NCBI GenBank assembly: GCA_028749205.1
Contig: JAQULR010000017.1
Location: forward strand, 1-34,442
DNA length: 34,442 nt
Direction of reading: 5' to 3'
Source of the DNA: Acidobacteriota bacterium
Lineage (GTDB): Bacteria; Acidobacteriota; Aminicenantia; Aminicenantales; Saccharicenantaceae
Shown piece after piece: positions 1-8,324 of this stretch (the first letter of the stretch is position 1; every line of letters begins with the position of its first letter). Position numbers and translations under genes: made by a program. The notes beneath the pieces were generated by a model. That model made no database searches and was not told the origin of the DNA. It saw only the letters and a program-made list of their open reading frames with translations.

Positions 1-1422
1 GGTCAACCAGTTAACCGTATTGAGAAACAAATTTCCGTTACCAGACAAATTGTAATATTTGTTAGTGATAAAATCCGAATCGCCAAAAACAGCTAATCTG
101 GCTTCCTCAGATGAAGGCAGCTCATTTTTTTCGGCCTCTAAAGTCTCTTCATTTTCACTTTCTTCTTCTGAGGAATTAACAATATCTTCAATTTTAATAC
201 TTCCAACCACCGCTAAAGAAATTGGACCAGGAAGATCTTGATCTGGGTCGAAAGAAACCTCGGTCTGGTCAAGCTGTCGCTCAGCCCAGGAATTAGGGCT
301 GGTTCTGGCAATAACATTAAGGGTTATTCCTTCAGGCCTGGTTTCAGACAATTCTACCGACCTGGCCAGGGGGAAGAAAGTGGCATAGCGGAAATTTTTG
401 GTAACGGCGTGGTCCTCATATTCTGTTACTACCGGCATAAAATAGTCCCCGCCCAGTAAGCGAGAAACCCGATCCACTACTAGATCATTTCCCAATCTTA
501 GGCCGAGATCAGCCAGGAAATTTTCCAGACCAGAAGTAGTTTCTGGATCAACCATAAAGAAAATTCTGCCTCCCTTCTTTAGAAAATCTTTCAGAGTTTC
601 CAATTCATTAGTAAGCAAGGATTTTTTGGGCCCCGGGACAATCAACAAGTCACAATCTTCTGGAAAATTGTCTGATAGGGCCAGAGTTAAGCTCTTAACT
701 TCATACCCAATCTTTTCCAGCTCTGTCCTGGCAAAGCTAAATCCTAAATCTTGGCTATCATCAATGGAACTTTCTCCATGACCTTCTAAAAAATAGATAA
801 TCTTTTTCTGGTCTCTGGTAACCTTAATCAGGGCATTAGTTAAATCTTCTTCGGAAGTGGTGGTTATTCTATTCTCTTTATCACCACATTCTAAAACTGT
901 AGTCCCATCTTGAGAGATTTCGTATTTCTTAACCAGTCCGGGATTTTTGTCCGGGTCAATGAATTCATACTTTATCTTGGGCGAATGATAGGCATAGATT
1001 TTTAGGAGATTCTCCATGGTTTGGCGGCCAACATTGCCTTCGCGAAAAAAGGCCTTGATAAAAACATCCTGTTTTAGGTTTTTAATTACGCTAACTGATT
1101 GTTCTGATAGGCTGTGGAGCTTAGCAGAGGTAAAATCCACCCGATAGCGATGTCTGGCTAAAAAGAAATTCAGAACCACTAGAATGCCCAGAACCAGGAT
1201 AATAATTAGAATCATATTGCTGGAATAGATAAAAGACCGGCGTTTTAAACCCTGCTTGAGGGCTGACAGATTAAGAAGTACATAAGCTATAATCGAAATC
1301 AGGCCGGCTGCCACTACGATCCAGGCAGCAGTCTGATATTGAGGCCAGACCAGCAGAATGACCAGTGCCAGGACTATCAGCCCAAGACCCAGATAGTTTA
1401 AGCTATTTTTAAACCAGGACAT
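1..1422 (-). CDS. GldG-family ABC transporter auxiliary protein (3' end outside window)
   Basis: This gene starts at an ATG at 1422 on the minus strand, 7 bases after a clear GGAGGT ribosome binding site, and stays open to the left edge, so 474 codons are visible and the C-terminus is missing. The N-terminus has about two to three membrane segments (residues ~12-50 and ~70-88). A long extracytoplasmic region follows, with the features of GldG / ABC-type uncharacterized transport proteins: FTSAKLHSLSEQS, an FLEGHGE segment and a DLLIVPGPKKSL segment. An acidic, Glu/Ser-rich linker lies near residues 395-415, ahead of a GDSDFITN motif. It follows the permease by 4 bases and so belongs to the ATPase-permease-auxiliary set. 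By analogy to GldA/F/G it should be a membrane component of an exporter; the substrate is unknown. The homology does not imply gliding, because such sets are widespread in non-gliders. Confidence 0.88.
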   Translation of the reverse strand, partial: MSWFKNSLNYLGLGLIVLALVILLVWPQYQTAAWIVVAAGLISIIAYVLLNLSALKQGLKRRSFIYSSNMILIIILVLGILVVLNFFLARHRYRVDFTSAKLHSLSEQSVSVIKNLKQDVFIKAFFREGNVGRQTMENLLKIYAYHSPKIKYEFIDPDKNPGLVKKYEISQDGTTVLECGDKENRITTTSEEDLTNALIKVTRDQKKIIYFLEGHGESSIDDSQDLGFSFARTELEKIGYEVKSLTLALSDNFPEDCDLLIVPGPKKSLLTNELETLKDFLKKGGRIFFMVDPETTSGLENFLADLGLRLGNDLVVDRVSRLLGGDYFMPVVTEYEDHAVTKNFRYATFFPLARSVELSETRPEGITLNVIARTSPNSWAERQLDQTEVSFDPDQDLPGPISLAVVGSIKIEDIVNSSEEESENEETLEAEKNELPSSEEARLAVFGDSDFITNKYYNLSGNGNLFLNTVNWLT

Positions 1423-1426
1423 TTTC

Positions 1427-2194
1427 TTACCTCCAGCGGCGAAATTGAATCACGGAGTGAGTTAGAAAAAGACCAAAAAAAGCAAAACTCAGATAATAGG
1501 ATAGATCGCTGGTATCAAAAACTCCTCTGGTCATATTGTCAAAGTGTTCAAAGAAAGAAAGATAGCTCAGAACATCCTGCCAGAGTCCTTGAGCTGAATA
1601 GGCTGCCCAGCTTAAAACCCAAAACAGCAGCAAAGTCCCGAAAGTCAAAACAGCGGAAACAATCTGGTTTTCGGTCAGGGCTGACCAAAAAACTCCCAGT
1701 CCTAAAAAGGCTGCCCCCAGCAGAAAAAGACCAAGATAACCTAAAAAGTAGGGGAGGGGTTCAGGATTTCCGTAAATGAAGGTCAAGATCGTGGGGATGG
1801 CGCTCAGGACCAGCATTGTCAGAAGTACGATCAGCGAAGCCAAGTATTTACCTAAGATTATTTGAGTGACTGAAATGGGAGAGGTCAGCAATAACTCTTC
1901 CGTTCCCATCTTTTTCTCCTCAGAGAAAAGCCGCATGGAAATAACCGGAAGCATCAGCAGCAAAACAATACTCAAATTATTGAAAAGAGGGGCGAAGACC
2001 ATTTGATTGATATTAACCTGCTGATAATAATAAGGATTCTGTAATATTTGAATAGCTACCATATTAAACCACGAAATCAAACTATAGAAAAAGAAGCCCG
2101 AGAGTAAGGTGAAGACAGCAATAACTACATAGGCAATGGGCGAAGTAAAATAGGAGAGCAGTTCTTTTTTGGTTATTGACCAGAGAGCCTTCAT
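1427..2194 (-). CDS. ABC-2 type transporter permease (GldF-like)
   Basis: A 255-residue integral membrane protein with about six hydrophobic segments, starting at residues ~17-40. It has the ABC-2 permease signature between the second and third segments: MRLFSEEKKMGTEELLLTSP, then VTQIILGKYLASL. This matches the GldF/NosY-like permease family, where such subunits form the membrane channel for an ATPase encoded next door. Its start codon overlaps the stop of the upstream ATPase gene by 4 bases (2191-2194), so the two are almost certainly translationally coupled. The GldG-family gene follows directly. The substrate cannot be read from the sequence. Confidence 0.9.
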   Translation of the reverse strand: MKALWSITKKELLSYFTSPIAYVVIAVFTLLSGFFFYSLISWFNMVAIQILQNPYYYQQVNINQMVFAPLFNNLSIVLLLMLPVISMRLFSEEKKMGTEELLLTSPISVTQIILGKYLASLIVLLTMLVLSAIPTILTFIYGNPEPLPYFLGYLGLFLLGAAFLGLGVFWSALTENQIVSAVLTFGTLLLFWVLSWAAYSAQGLWQDVLSYLSFFEHFDNMTRGVFDTSDLSYYLSFAFFGLFLTHSVIQFRRWR

Positions 2195-3117
2195 TGTTCC
2201 ATCCCTCCTGAGACAATTCTCAAATAAAGCTCCTCAATGTTCATGGCCACTGAACGCATTTCTTTTATCTCCAGATTATTATCAAGACAAGTCTTAATTA
2301 TTGGGGTTCTTAAATTCTGACCCCAGGGCCATTCTAATCTTATTTCTGAACCTTCAACCTCCACTTTTTTAATCTCGGGGAGCTGCTTGAACAAATCCTG
2401 AATCCCGGAATCAGTCCTATCGAGGCGGAGAAAAATGCCATCATTCTGACTAAAACTCTGGGCCAATTCATCCAGGGATCCTGAGGCCATCAATTTACCT
2501 TCGTTGATGATGACTACCCCATCACAAACTTCTTTAACCTCAGCCAGAATGTGAGTAGAAAGCATCACCGTATGTTCACCTTTAAAAGATTTTATTAGCT
2601 GGCGGATTTCTACGATTTGAGCCGGGTCTAAACCGATAGTCGGTTCATCCAGAATAATTACTTTCGGGTTGTGAATCAAGGCCTGGGCTATCCCCAGTCT
2701 TTGTTTGAAACCGCGGGAGATATTTTTAATTAACCTCCGCCTTACAGAATTAAGTCCAGTAATCTCAACTGCTCGGTTGACTGCTTCTTTCTTTTTTGGC
2801 CCGGGAACCTTTTTAATCTCAGCCACAAAACCCAAGTAAGAATCAACAGTCATTTCAGGGTAAAGAGGCACGTTTTCCGGGAGATAGCCTATGGATTGTT
2901 TAACCGCTTCAGCTTGCTCAAAGACATCATAACCGGCAACCGAGGCTCGGCCAGCGGTAGCTGGAAGATAGCCGGTCAGGATTCTCATGGTAGTAGTTTT
3001 CCCAGCCGCATTCGGGCCCAACAGGCCCCAGATCTTACCCTCTTCTACCTTGAAACTGAGATCTTTAACGGCCACCAGGTCGCCGTACTTTTTGGTAAGC
3101 TGTTCAGTCTCAATCAT
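2191..3117 (-). CDS. ABC transporter ATP-binding protein (GldA-like)
   Basis: A 308-residue nucleotide-binding subunit. Walker A is GPNAAGKTT (residues 34-42), the signature loop is ISRGFKQR, Walker B is VIILDEPTIGLD and the switch histidine is in LSTH. The C-terminal ~80 residues are the extension typical of ABC-2-type export ATPases (CcmA/NatA/GldA group). The ATG at 3117 has a strong AGGAGG about 7 bases upstream. The gene lies 35 bases downstream of argS on the same strand and overlaps the permease by 4 bases, so it is likely co-transcribed from the argS promoter. It would power the exporter formed with the two downstream proteins. Confidence 0.92.
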   Translation of the reverse strand: MIETEQLTKKYGDLVAVKDLSFKVEEGKIWGLLGPNAAGKTTTMRILTGYLPATAGRASVAGYDVFEQAEAVKQSIGYLPENVPLYPEMTVDSYLGFVAEIKKVPGPKKKEAVNRAVEITGLNSVRRRLIKNISRGFKQRLGIAQALIHNPKVIILDEPTIGLDPAQIVEIRQLIKSFKGEHTVMLSTHILAEVKEVCDGVVIINEGKLMASGSLDELAQSFSQNDGIFLRLDRTDSGIQDLFKQLPEIKKVEVEGSEIRLEWPWGQNLRTPIIKTCLDNNLEIKEMRSVAMNIEELYLRIVSGGMEQ

Positions 3118-3152
3118 CAGCTAACCTCCTTTAACTAATCAGAATTAAAAGA

Positions 3153-5090
3153 TCACATCTTTTCTGGGACTTGAATACCCATCAGGTCGAGAGCCTGACA
3201 GAGTCTTTCATGAACAAAATATATAGTCATTAGTCTAAGCGTTCTAAGCTTGGCATCTTTTTCTGCCAGAACCGGATAATGATGATAATAGCTGTTGAAT
3301 TTTTGACAAAGGTTGAAGGTAAATTTAGCCAGACCGCCAAATTCCAAACTGACAACCGATCTCAGGACTTCTTCATCCAGACCAGAGGCATAAATAACCA
3401 GCTCCCAGAAGTCTCGGGCTTCTGCTGTTTGCAGGCTGTTAAGATCAATTTTCTCCGGGTTAATATGATTGATAAAATCCTGGTAGGAGGCTTTAAACCT
3501 CTCTTCAAATTTCCGAAAAATGCTTCTAATTCTAACTGCCGTATACTGAAGGTAGGGCCCGGTCTCCCCTTCAAAATTCAAGGCTTCGTCAAAATCGAAA
3601 ACCAGCAGAGAGTTTCTGGCATATTTAAGCATAAAATAACGGACTGAGGCTGAGGCAATTTGCCGGGCAATTTTCTGTCGATTAGGCAATGGCAGCTCTG
3701 GATTTCTCTTATCAACTTCTCCCAAAGCTTTTTTTTCGAGTCGATCCAGCAGATCGTCGGCTCTGATTCCGAGACCTTTTCGGCCCGAGACTTCCAAAAA
3801 TGCCTTATCTTTATCCTCTGCTGAAAGCTCAGCCTTAATCTCTGCCAGGCTACCCGGCGATAAAGCAACCATTTCGTAAGAAAAATGAATGGATTTATCT
3901 GCTTGTTCCAGATAGCCAAGAGATTTCAAGCCTTGAACAACTATCTTCTGAAGGTAAGATTGCCTGACATCAATCACATTGTAAACTTTGCTGCCCGCTC
4001 CGAAATGAACCTGGTAAGGAGTAGGCTCAGCTGAGGAAATCCAGACTGTCCGACCATTTTCTTCAATAAAAGGTTCATAATAGAAATCCTGGCCCAGAAG
4101 GCCAAATTTCCACATCTGATAAGCAATATCCTTAGCGACATAGGTTACGGTACCATCAGACCTGACTATTATTTTTTCTTTTTCTGGATTATCATCTAAC
4201 TTCATGACCCAGCAGCCGGCCGATTCTCCTTCCTTAGAGAGTTGAACAGCCCCTCTTTTTTTAAGCTGCTCAAAAGCTTTTTCCCAGAACTTTAACCTGA
4301 GGATGCTGCTTTCACAGGGCAGGACATCATAACCGATATCCAATCTTTTCATGGTGGCTAAGTGGGCTCTGAGAATTCGGCGCGAGACCTGGTAAGCAAA
4401 GTCGGCTTCTGGAGAAAGGCCCTGCTCGATTTTCTTCAGAATGACAGATTTTCTGGCTTGAGCCTCTGGATTTTCGGCCAGATAACGAGATACCTTAGTA
4501 TAAAGATCCCAGCAGTAATAATCGAATTTCCCCGGAATTCTATCCAACTCAGACAGGCTCTTTTTCTCAAGTTCCATCAGTCCAAAAACCACCTCTACTA
4601 CCTGAACACCAGTATCATCTATATAGTTCTGGACTTCAACCTTTTCGCCTTTATAATGCAAGCATCGAACCAGGCTATCTCCAAGACAAGCATTTCGGAG
4701 ATGGCCCACATGGGCGGCCTTGTTAGGATTAATGTTGGTGTGCTCAACGATAATTTTCTGTTCTTCCGGTTCCAACCAGGTCTTTTTTAGATTAGAGAAT
4801 TTTTCTATAAAGAACTGTTTCCGGTCTAAATAAAGATTAATGTAGCCATTGCCGGCCACCTCAATCCGTTCAACTCCCTCCAGGTGAGCTAATAATTCAG
4901 CCAGCTTAGCGGCTATCGCCTGGGGATTAGTTTTTAGCTTTCTGGATAGAGGAAAGGCAATTGACATAGCCAAGTCGCCTAATTTCTGGTCAGGGGTTGA
5001 AGTCAGTTCTACCTCAGCTGGGCCAACAGGAAATTCAGGGCTGAGCCGAGCTATAATTTTTTCCTTAAGTTTTTTCTTTGTTCCAAACAT
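3153..5090 (-). CDS. argS: Arginine--tRNA ligase
   Basis: Class I aminoacyl-tRNA synthetase that charges tRNA-Arg. At 645 residues it is somewhat longer than the common 550-590. The HIGH-type motif appears as HVGH (residues 127-130) within NPNKAAHVGHLRNACLGDS, preceded by the ArgS-specific N-terminal domain. The segment IIVRSDGTVTYVAKDIAYQ is the usual ArgS core, GRKG stands where a KMSKS loop is weak or absent in this family, and the C-terminal DALR anticodon-binding domain ends in LCQALDLMGIQVPE. The start at 5090 has no Shine-Dalgarno sequence. Instead a perfect TATAAT ends 10 bases upstream, suggesting a leaderless message. The three ABC exporter genes follow on the same strand. Confidence 0.96.
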   Translation of the reverse strand: MFGTKKKLKEKIIARLSPEFPVGPAEVELTSTPDQKLGDLAMSIAFPLSRKLKTNPQAIAAKLAELLAHLEGVERIEVAGNGYINLYLDRKQFFIEKFSNLKKTWLEPEEQKIIVEHTNINPNKAAHVGHLRNACLGDSLVRCLHYKGEKVEVQNYIDDTGVQVVEVVFGLMELEKKSLSELDRIPGKFDYYCWDLYTKVSRYLAENPEAQARKSVILKKIEQGLSPEADFAYQVSRRILRAHLATMKRLDIGYDVLPCESSILRLKFWEKAFEQLKKRGAVQLSKEGESAGCWVMKLDDNPEKEKIIVRSDGTVTYVAKDIAYQMWKFGLLGQDFYYEPFIEENGRTVWISSAEPTPYQVHFGAGSKVYNVIDVRQSYLQKIVVQGLKSLGYLEQADKSIHFSYEMVALSPGSLAEIKAELSAEDKDKAFLEVSGRKGLGIRADDLLDRLEKKALGEVDKRNPELPLPNRQKIARQIASASVRYFMLKYARNSLLVFDFDEALNFEGETGPYLQYTAVRIRSIFRKFEERFKASYQDFINHINPEKIDLNSLQTAEARDFWELVIYASGLDEEVLRSVVSLEFGGLAKFTFNLCQKFNSYYHHYPVLAEKDAKLRTLRLMTIYFVHERLCQALDLMGIQVPEKM

Positions 5091-5100
5091 GGTGTTTGTA

Positions 5101-5128
5101 ATTATATCAAAAATTTACTGGCTAACAA
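5101..5128 (-). promoter_or_regulatory. Predicted sigma70-type promoter of argS, leaderless arrangement
   Basis: On the minus strand a TTGTTA (-35, 5123-5128) is followed by a 16-base spacer and a perfect TATAAT (-10, 5101-5106). Only 10 bases separate the -10 from the argS ATG at 5090, so transcription should start within a few bases of the start codon. No purine-rich ribosome binding site is present. Confidence 0.6.
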
Positions 5129-5142
5129 GTTAGAAACGAAAG

Positions 5143-5160
5143 GTGCTGTCCAACCAGCAC
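5143..5160. repeat. Perfect 6-bp hairpin or operator between argS and gcvT
   Basis: GTGCTG (5143-5148) and CAGCAC (5155-5160) form a perfect inverted repeat around a 6-base loop. It lies 15 bases upstream of the argS -35 box. It has no T-run on either side long enough for a terminator, so an operator or a chance palindrome is more likely. Confidence 0.3.
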
Positions 5161-5263
5161 TTGACATACTTTTTTGATTTTATCTCTCTAAAAAAAGAGG
5201 CTAAATTTAAGTCGATGACTGGTAGTCTTGCTACTTTTGCTAAAGGTCTATTGATCCATCTAC

Positions 5264-5293
5264 TTGAAAGCCTTCATAGATTTATGATATTAA
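5264..5293 (+). promoter_or_regulatory. Candidate promoter for the gcv-gly cluster
   Basis: TTGAAA (5264-5269), an 18-base spacer and TATTAA (5288-5293) form a plausible promoter about 120 bases ahead of gcvT. The sequence from 5287 to 5298 matches 12 of 12 bases with the region around the -10 of the LuxR-family gene's promoter at the right end of the window. The gap 5091-5413 holds this promoter, the argS promoter, the hairpin at 5143 and the repeat at 5313-5389; I see no glycine riboswitch. Confidence 0.4.
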
Positions 5294-5312
5294 TCTAAAT
5301 TGACTTAATTAA

Positions 5313-5389
5313 CCTGGATTATTCATAAAACTGAAGATGATTAGATATTTTCGATTTGCCGGGGGATAAGGGATTATGAATGATTCAGG
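5313..5389. repeat. 77-bp intergenic element with inverted-repeat ends (long copy 1)
   Basis: The left arm at 5313-5328 (CCTGGATTATTCATAA) and the right arm at 5374-5389 (TTATGAATGATTCAGG) are inverted repeats matching at 14 of 16 positions. They enclose about 45 bases containing GAAGATGATTAGATATTTTC. TTAATTAA abuts the left end. The element lies between the predicted gcvT promoter and the gcvT start, so it would be transcribed as part of the leader. Related ends occur at 25203-25330 and 34166-34252. Confidence 0.6.
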
Positions 5390-5413
5390 ACAATCTTATT
5401 GAAAGGAAGAAAT

Positions 5414-6508
5414 ATGAAAAAAACCAGATTGAATGCTGTTCATAAAGAGGCTGGTGCCAGGATGGTAGAATTTGCCGGTTTTGAGATGCCAATAGAATAT
5501 AAGGGTATCATTGACGAGCACCTGGCGGTAAGAACCAAGGCCGGCCTGTTTGATGTCAGTCATATGGGAGAAATAATAGTTGAAGGGCCAGAGGCTCTGG
5601 CCTGTCTCCAGTACCTGACCCCTAATGATGTAGCAAAGCTCTCTTCTGGAAAGATCCAGTATACTGCCCTAACCACATCTCAGGGAACTTTTGTCGATGA
5701 TCTATTGATATACTGTCTGTCAGTTCCTGATAAATATCTCCTGGTGGTTAATGCTGCTAACATCGACAAGGATTTTGCCTGGGTCAAAGAAAAGGCCACT
5801 CCTTTCCGGGTGGAAGTGTTCAATAGAAGTGATGAGCATTCTCAGTTAGCCCTCCAGGGCCCTTTGGCCAGAGAAATCCTCCAGCCTCTAACGGATATTG
5901 ACTTGAGCCAGATGAAACCCTTTACTTTTGCTTTTGGACAAGTGGCTAGTATTGAGTGCTTAGTTTCCAGAACTGGCTATACTGGTGAGGATGGGTTTGA
6001 GATCTACACCCTGGCTGAGAATCCAGAGATCATCTGGAAGGCTATCATGGCTGAAGGTGAGCCAAAAGGACTACTGCCAGTAGGCTTGGGAGCTCGAGAT
6101 ACCCTCCGTTTGGAAGCCAAACTGATGCTTTATGGCAATGACATCAGTGATAAAACCACGGTGCTGGAAGCTGACCTGAAGTGGATAGTTAAATTTCAGA
6201 AAGGAGATTTTATCGGGAAAGCGGCTCTGGAGAAGCAAGAACAAGAGGGTTTAAGAAGAAAGCTAATTGGGTTTGAAGTAATTGATAAAGGAATTGCCAG
6301 GCCTCACTACCCGGTTTTTATTAAGGGGGAACAGGTTTCTGAAATTTCTTCTGGAACTTTTGCCCCATATCTAAAAAAAGCTATCGGGCTGACTTATTTG
6401 CCGGTTGAGCATACGGAAATCGGGACTGAGTTTGAAATTGGCGTGAGAGACAGGAAACTTAAAGCCAGAGTTGTTCCGACTCCCTTTTATAAAAGGGAGA
6501 AGAAATAA
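5414..6508 (+). CDS. gcvT: Aminomethyltransferase, glycine cleavage system T protein
   Basis: The 364-residue T protein transfers the aminomethyl carbon from lipoylated H protein to tetrahydrofolate, releasing ammonia. Family landmarks are FDVSHMGEI near the N-terminus, the folate-domain stretches FVDDLLIY and RTGYTGEDGFEIY, and GLGARDTLRLEA before the C-terminal barrel. I place the start at the ATG at 5414, 3 to 7 bases after AAAGGAAG. An in-frame TTG at 5399 would add five residues but destroys the spacing to that site. It is the first gene of a same-strand run through gcvH, gcvPA, gcvPB, glyQ and glyS. The leader contains the palindromic element at 5313-5389. Confidence 0.97.
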   Translation: MKKTRLNAVHKEAGARMVEFAGFEMPIEYKGIIDEHLAVRTKAGLFDVSHMGEIIVEGPEALACLQYLTPNDVAKLSSGKIQYTALTTSQGTFVDDLLIYCLSVPDKYLLVVNAANIDKDFAWVKEKATPFRVEVFNRSDEHSQLALQGPLAREILQPLTDIDLSQMKPFTFAFGQVASIECLVSRTGYTGEDGFEIYTLAENPEIIWKAIMAEGEPKGLLPVGLGARDTLRLEAKLMLYGNDISDKTTVLEADLKWIVKFQKGDFIGKAALEKQEQEGLRRKLIGFEVIDKGIARPHYPVFIKGEQVSEISSGTFAPYLKKAIGLTYLPVEHTEIGTEFEIGVRDRKLKARVVPTPFYKREKK

Positions 6509-6542
6509 CCTGGAATTTATTAATTTAGAAAAGGAGGAATCG

Positions 6543-6929
6543 ATGTATCCTGCTAATCTTTATTACACCAAAGACCATGAATGGCTTAAGGTGGAGGGCG
6601 AAGAAGCTGTAGTCGGTATAACTGATTTTGCCCAGCAGCAGCTGGGAGATATCATCTATGCTGAGCTGCCCCCGGCGGGTAAAGATTTAGAAGCCCATCA
6701 AGTTCTGGGCAGTCTGGAATCAGTGAAATCAGTCTCTGATATTTATTGCCCGGTTTCAGGCGAAGTACTCGGAGTTAATTCAGAATTATCTCAGGCTCCT
6801 GACCTGATAAATAAAGATCCTTATGGCCAGGGCTGGCTTGTCAGATTGAAGCTCAAAGATAAGGCTGAGCTCGACGCCCTAATGAAAGCAGCAGACTACG
6901 AAAAATACCTGGAAGGGCTAGAGCACTAA
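6543..6929 (+). CDS. gcvH: Glycine cleavage system H protein
   Basis: The 128-residue lipoyl carrier shuttles the aminomethyl intermediate between P and T proteins. The lipoyl-lysine is predicted at K62 in GSLESVKSVSDIY, and the surrounding fold (DHEWLKVEGE, VGITDFAQQQLGDI, SGEVLGVNSEL, DPYGQGWLVRLK) is fully conserved. The ATG at 6543 follows AAAGGAGGA with proper spacing; reading further upstream would run into the end of gcvT. It lies 34 bases after gcvT. Confidence 0.97.
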   Translation: MYPANLYYTKDHEWLKVEGEEAVVGITDFAQQQLGDIIYAELPPAGKDLEAHQVLGSLESVKSVSDIYCPVSGEVLGVNSELSQAPDLINKDPYGQGWLVRLKLKDKAELDALMKAADYEKYLEGLEH

Positions 6930-6977
6930 GGCCTTAGGCTAAAGTCTACTAAGCCAACTGAAAACCGAGGGATAAGA

Positions 6978-8324
6978 ATGAGCTATATTCCTATAAGTGA
7001 CCAAGACAAGAAGGAAATGCTGGCAGCCATCGGGGTCAAGTCAATTGAGGAGCTTTTTAACTGCATCCCAGAAAGCATCAGGCTCAAGGGACTGCTGAAC
7101 CTACCAGGATCATTATCAGAGGCAGAAATTCTAGGATATTTTAAGGAGAAGGGAAATAAGAATTCGTACAACCGGTATCTATCTTTCTTAGGTGGCGGGG
7201 CCTATGACCATTATATTCCAACAGTTGTTGATTATCTGAGCTCGAGGGGAGAATTCATATCTCCCTACACTCCTTACCAGCCTGAAGTTAGCCAGGGAAC
7301 CCTCCAGACAATTTTTGAATTTCAGACACTTATCTGCCAATTGACTGACCTTGATATAGCCAATGCTTCTCTTTATGATGGAGCCACCGGAGCGGCCGAG
7401 GCCGTATTGATGGCCCAGCGGATTAAGAACAAAAAAAGGCTGCTCGTGGCCTCTAACCTAAATCCTCAGTATCGGCAGGTAATTTATACCTATACTAAAA
7501 ACTTGGGCTTAGAAGTAGTGGAGATACCATATGATGAGATGGGGCGGGTGGACCTAAAAGGACTGGAGTCAGCTTTCAACCCAGAAACTTCAGTTCTACT
7601 TTGCCAGTCTCCTAACTTTTTTGGAGTTATTGAAGACCTGAAGACTTTAGCTGATTTAAGCCATCGGCATGAGGCCCTTCTGGCTGTAGTGATTTCAGAA
7701 CCAATCTCTCTGGGCTTGCTGGAAGCTCCCGGTAAGCTGGGAGCTGATATTGTTACTGGAGAGGCCCAATCTTTTGGTCTGCCGCTTAGTTTTGGCGGTC
7801 CCTATCTTGGTTTTATGGCCAGTCAGAAAGAGTTTGTCCGTCAACTTCCCGGAAGAATTGCTGGCGAGACAATTGATGTTGAGGGGCGACGAGGTTTTGT
7901 TTTGACTCTTTCTACTCGTGAACAACACATCCGAAGAGAAAAAGCTACTTCTAATATTTGTACCAACCAGGCCCACTGTGCTCTTCGGGCCACCATTTAC
8001 TTAGAGACTCTCGGCCGACAGGGTCTAAGAAAATTAGCCTGGCTTAATTTGCAGAAAGCCGCTTATGCCTTAGAACAGCTTTTGGCTATACCAGGAGTAA
8101 GCAGAAAATTTAGCGGGCCGGTGTTTAATGAATTTGTTCTGGAATTTCCCGAGCCCTGGAAAAATCTAAGTCAGAAATTGGAGGATAAAGGGATTTTAGG
8201 AGGCCTAGCTTTGGGTAATGATTATCGGGGTCTTGACAACTGTGCCCTGATTACTGTTACCGAAAAACATACCCGGGAAAACATTGAAGCTTATGGGCAG
8301 GCTCTGAGGGAGGTTTTGAAATGA
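6978..8324 (+). CDS. gcvPA: Glycine dehydrogenase (decarboxylating) subunit 1
   Basis: The 448-residue N-terminal half of the split P protein, which decarboxylates glycine together with GcvPB. Recognisable segments are YIPISDQDKKEML at the start, FLGGGAYDHYIPTVV, FISPYTPYQPEVSQGTLQ, FEFQTLI...NASLYDGATGAAEA and REQHIRREKATSNICTNQA. It lacks the PLP lysine, as expected for this half. A GAGGGATAAG site precedes the ATG. The stop overlaps the gcvPB start by 4 bases (ATGA), so the two subunits are translationally coupled. Confidence 0.97.
   Translation: MSYIPISDQDKKEMLAAIGVKSIEELFNCIPESIRLKGLLNLPGSLSEAEILGYFKEKGNKNSYNRYLSFLGGGAYDHYIPTVVDYLSSRGEFISPYTPYQPEVSQGTLQTIFEFQTLICQLTDLDIANASLYDGATGAAEAVLMAQRIKNKKRLLVASNLNPQYRQVIYTYTKNLGLEVVEIPYDEMGRVDLKGLESAFNPETSVLLCQSPNFFGVIEDLKTLADLSHRHEALLAVVISEPISLGLLEAPGKLGADIVTGEAQSFGLPLSFGGPYLGFMASQKEFVRQLPGRIAGETIDVEGRRGFVLTLSTREQHIRREKATSNICTNQAHCALRATIYLETLGRQGLRKLAWLNLQKAAYALEQLLAIPGVSRKFSGPVFNEFVLEFPEPWKNLSQKLEDKGILGGLALGNDYRGLDNCALITVTEKHTRENIEAYGQALREVLK

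Noticed and set aside
59-459. Two short plus-strand reading frames at the left edge
   Set aside because: They are antisense to the GldG-family gene, which has clear homology, a strong ribosome binding site and operon context.
1-3117. Gliding motility function for the GldA/F/G-like genes
   Set aside because: Homologous ABC sets are common in non-gliding bacteria, and no other gliding gene is in the window, so only an exporter role is supported.
3279-4790. Several 70-140 codon frames on both strands inside argS
   Set aside because: They lie in other frames of a fully conserved argS, show no recognisable protein features and have no matching signals.
5161-5190. Plus-strand promoter starting from TTGACA at 5161
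   Set aside because: The -35 match is perfect, but no acceptable -10 occurs at 16-18 bases; the pair at 5264-5293 fits better.
5190-5413. Possible glycine riboswitch ahead of gcvT
   Set aside because: Such a riboswitch would make sense here, but I cannot find its conserved core motifs; the leader is dominated by the palindromic element. A covariance search would settle it.
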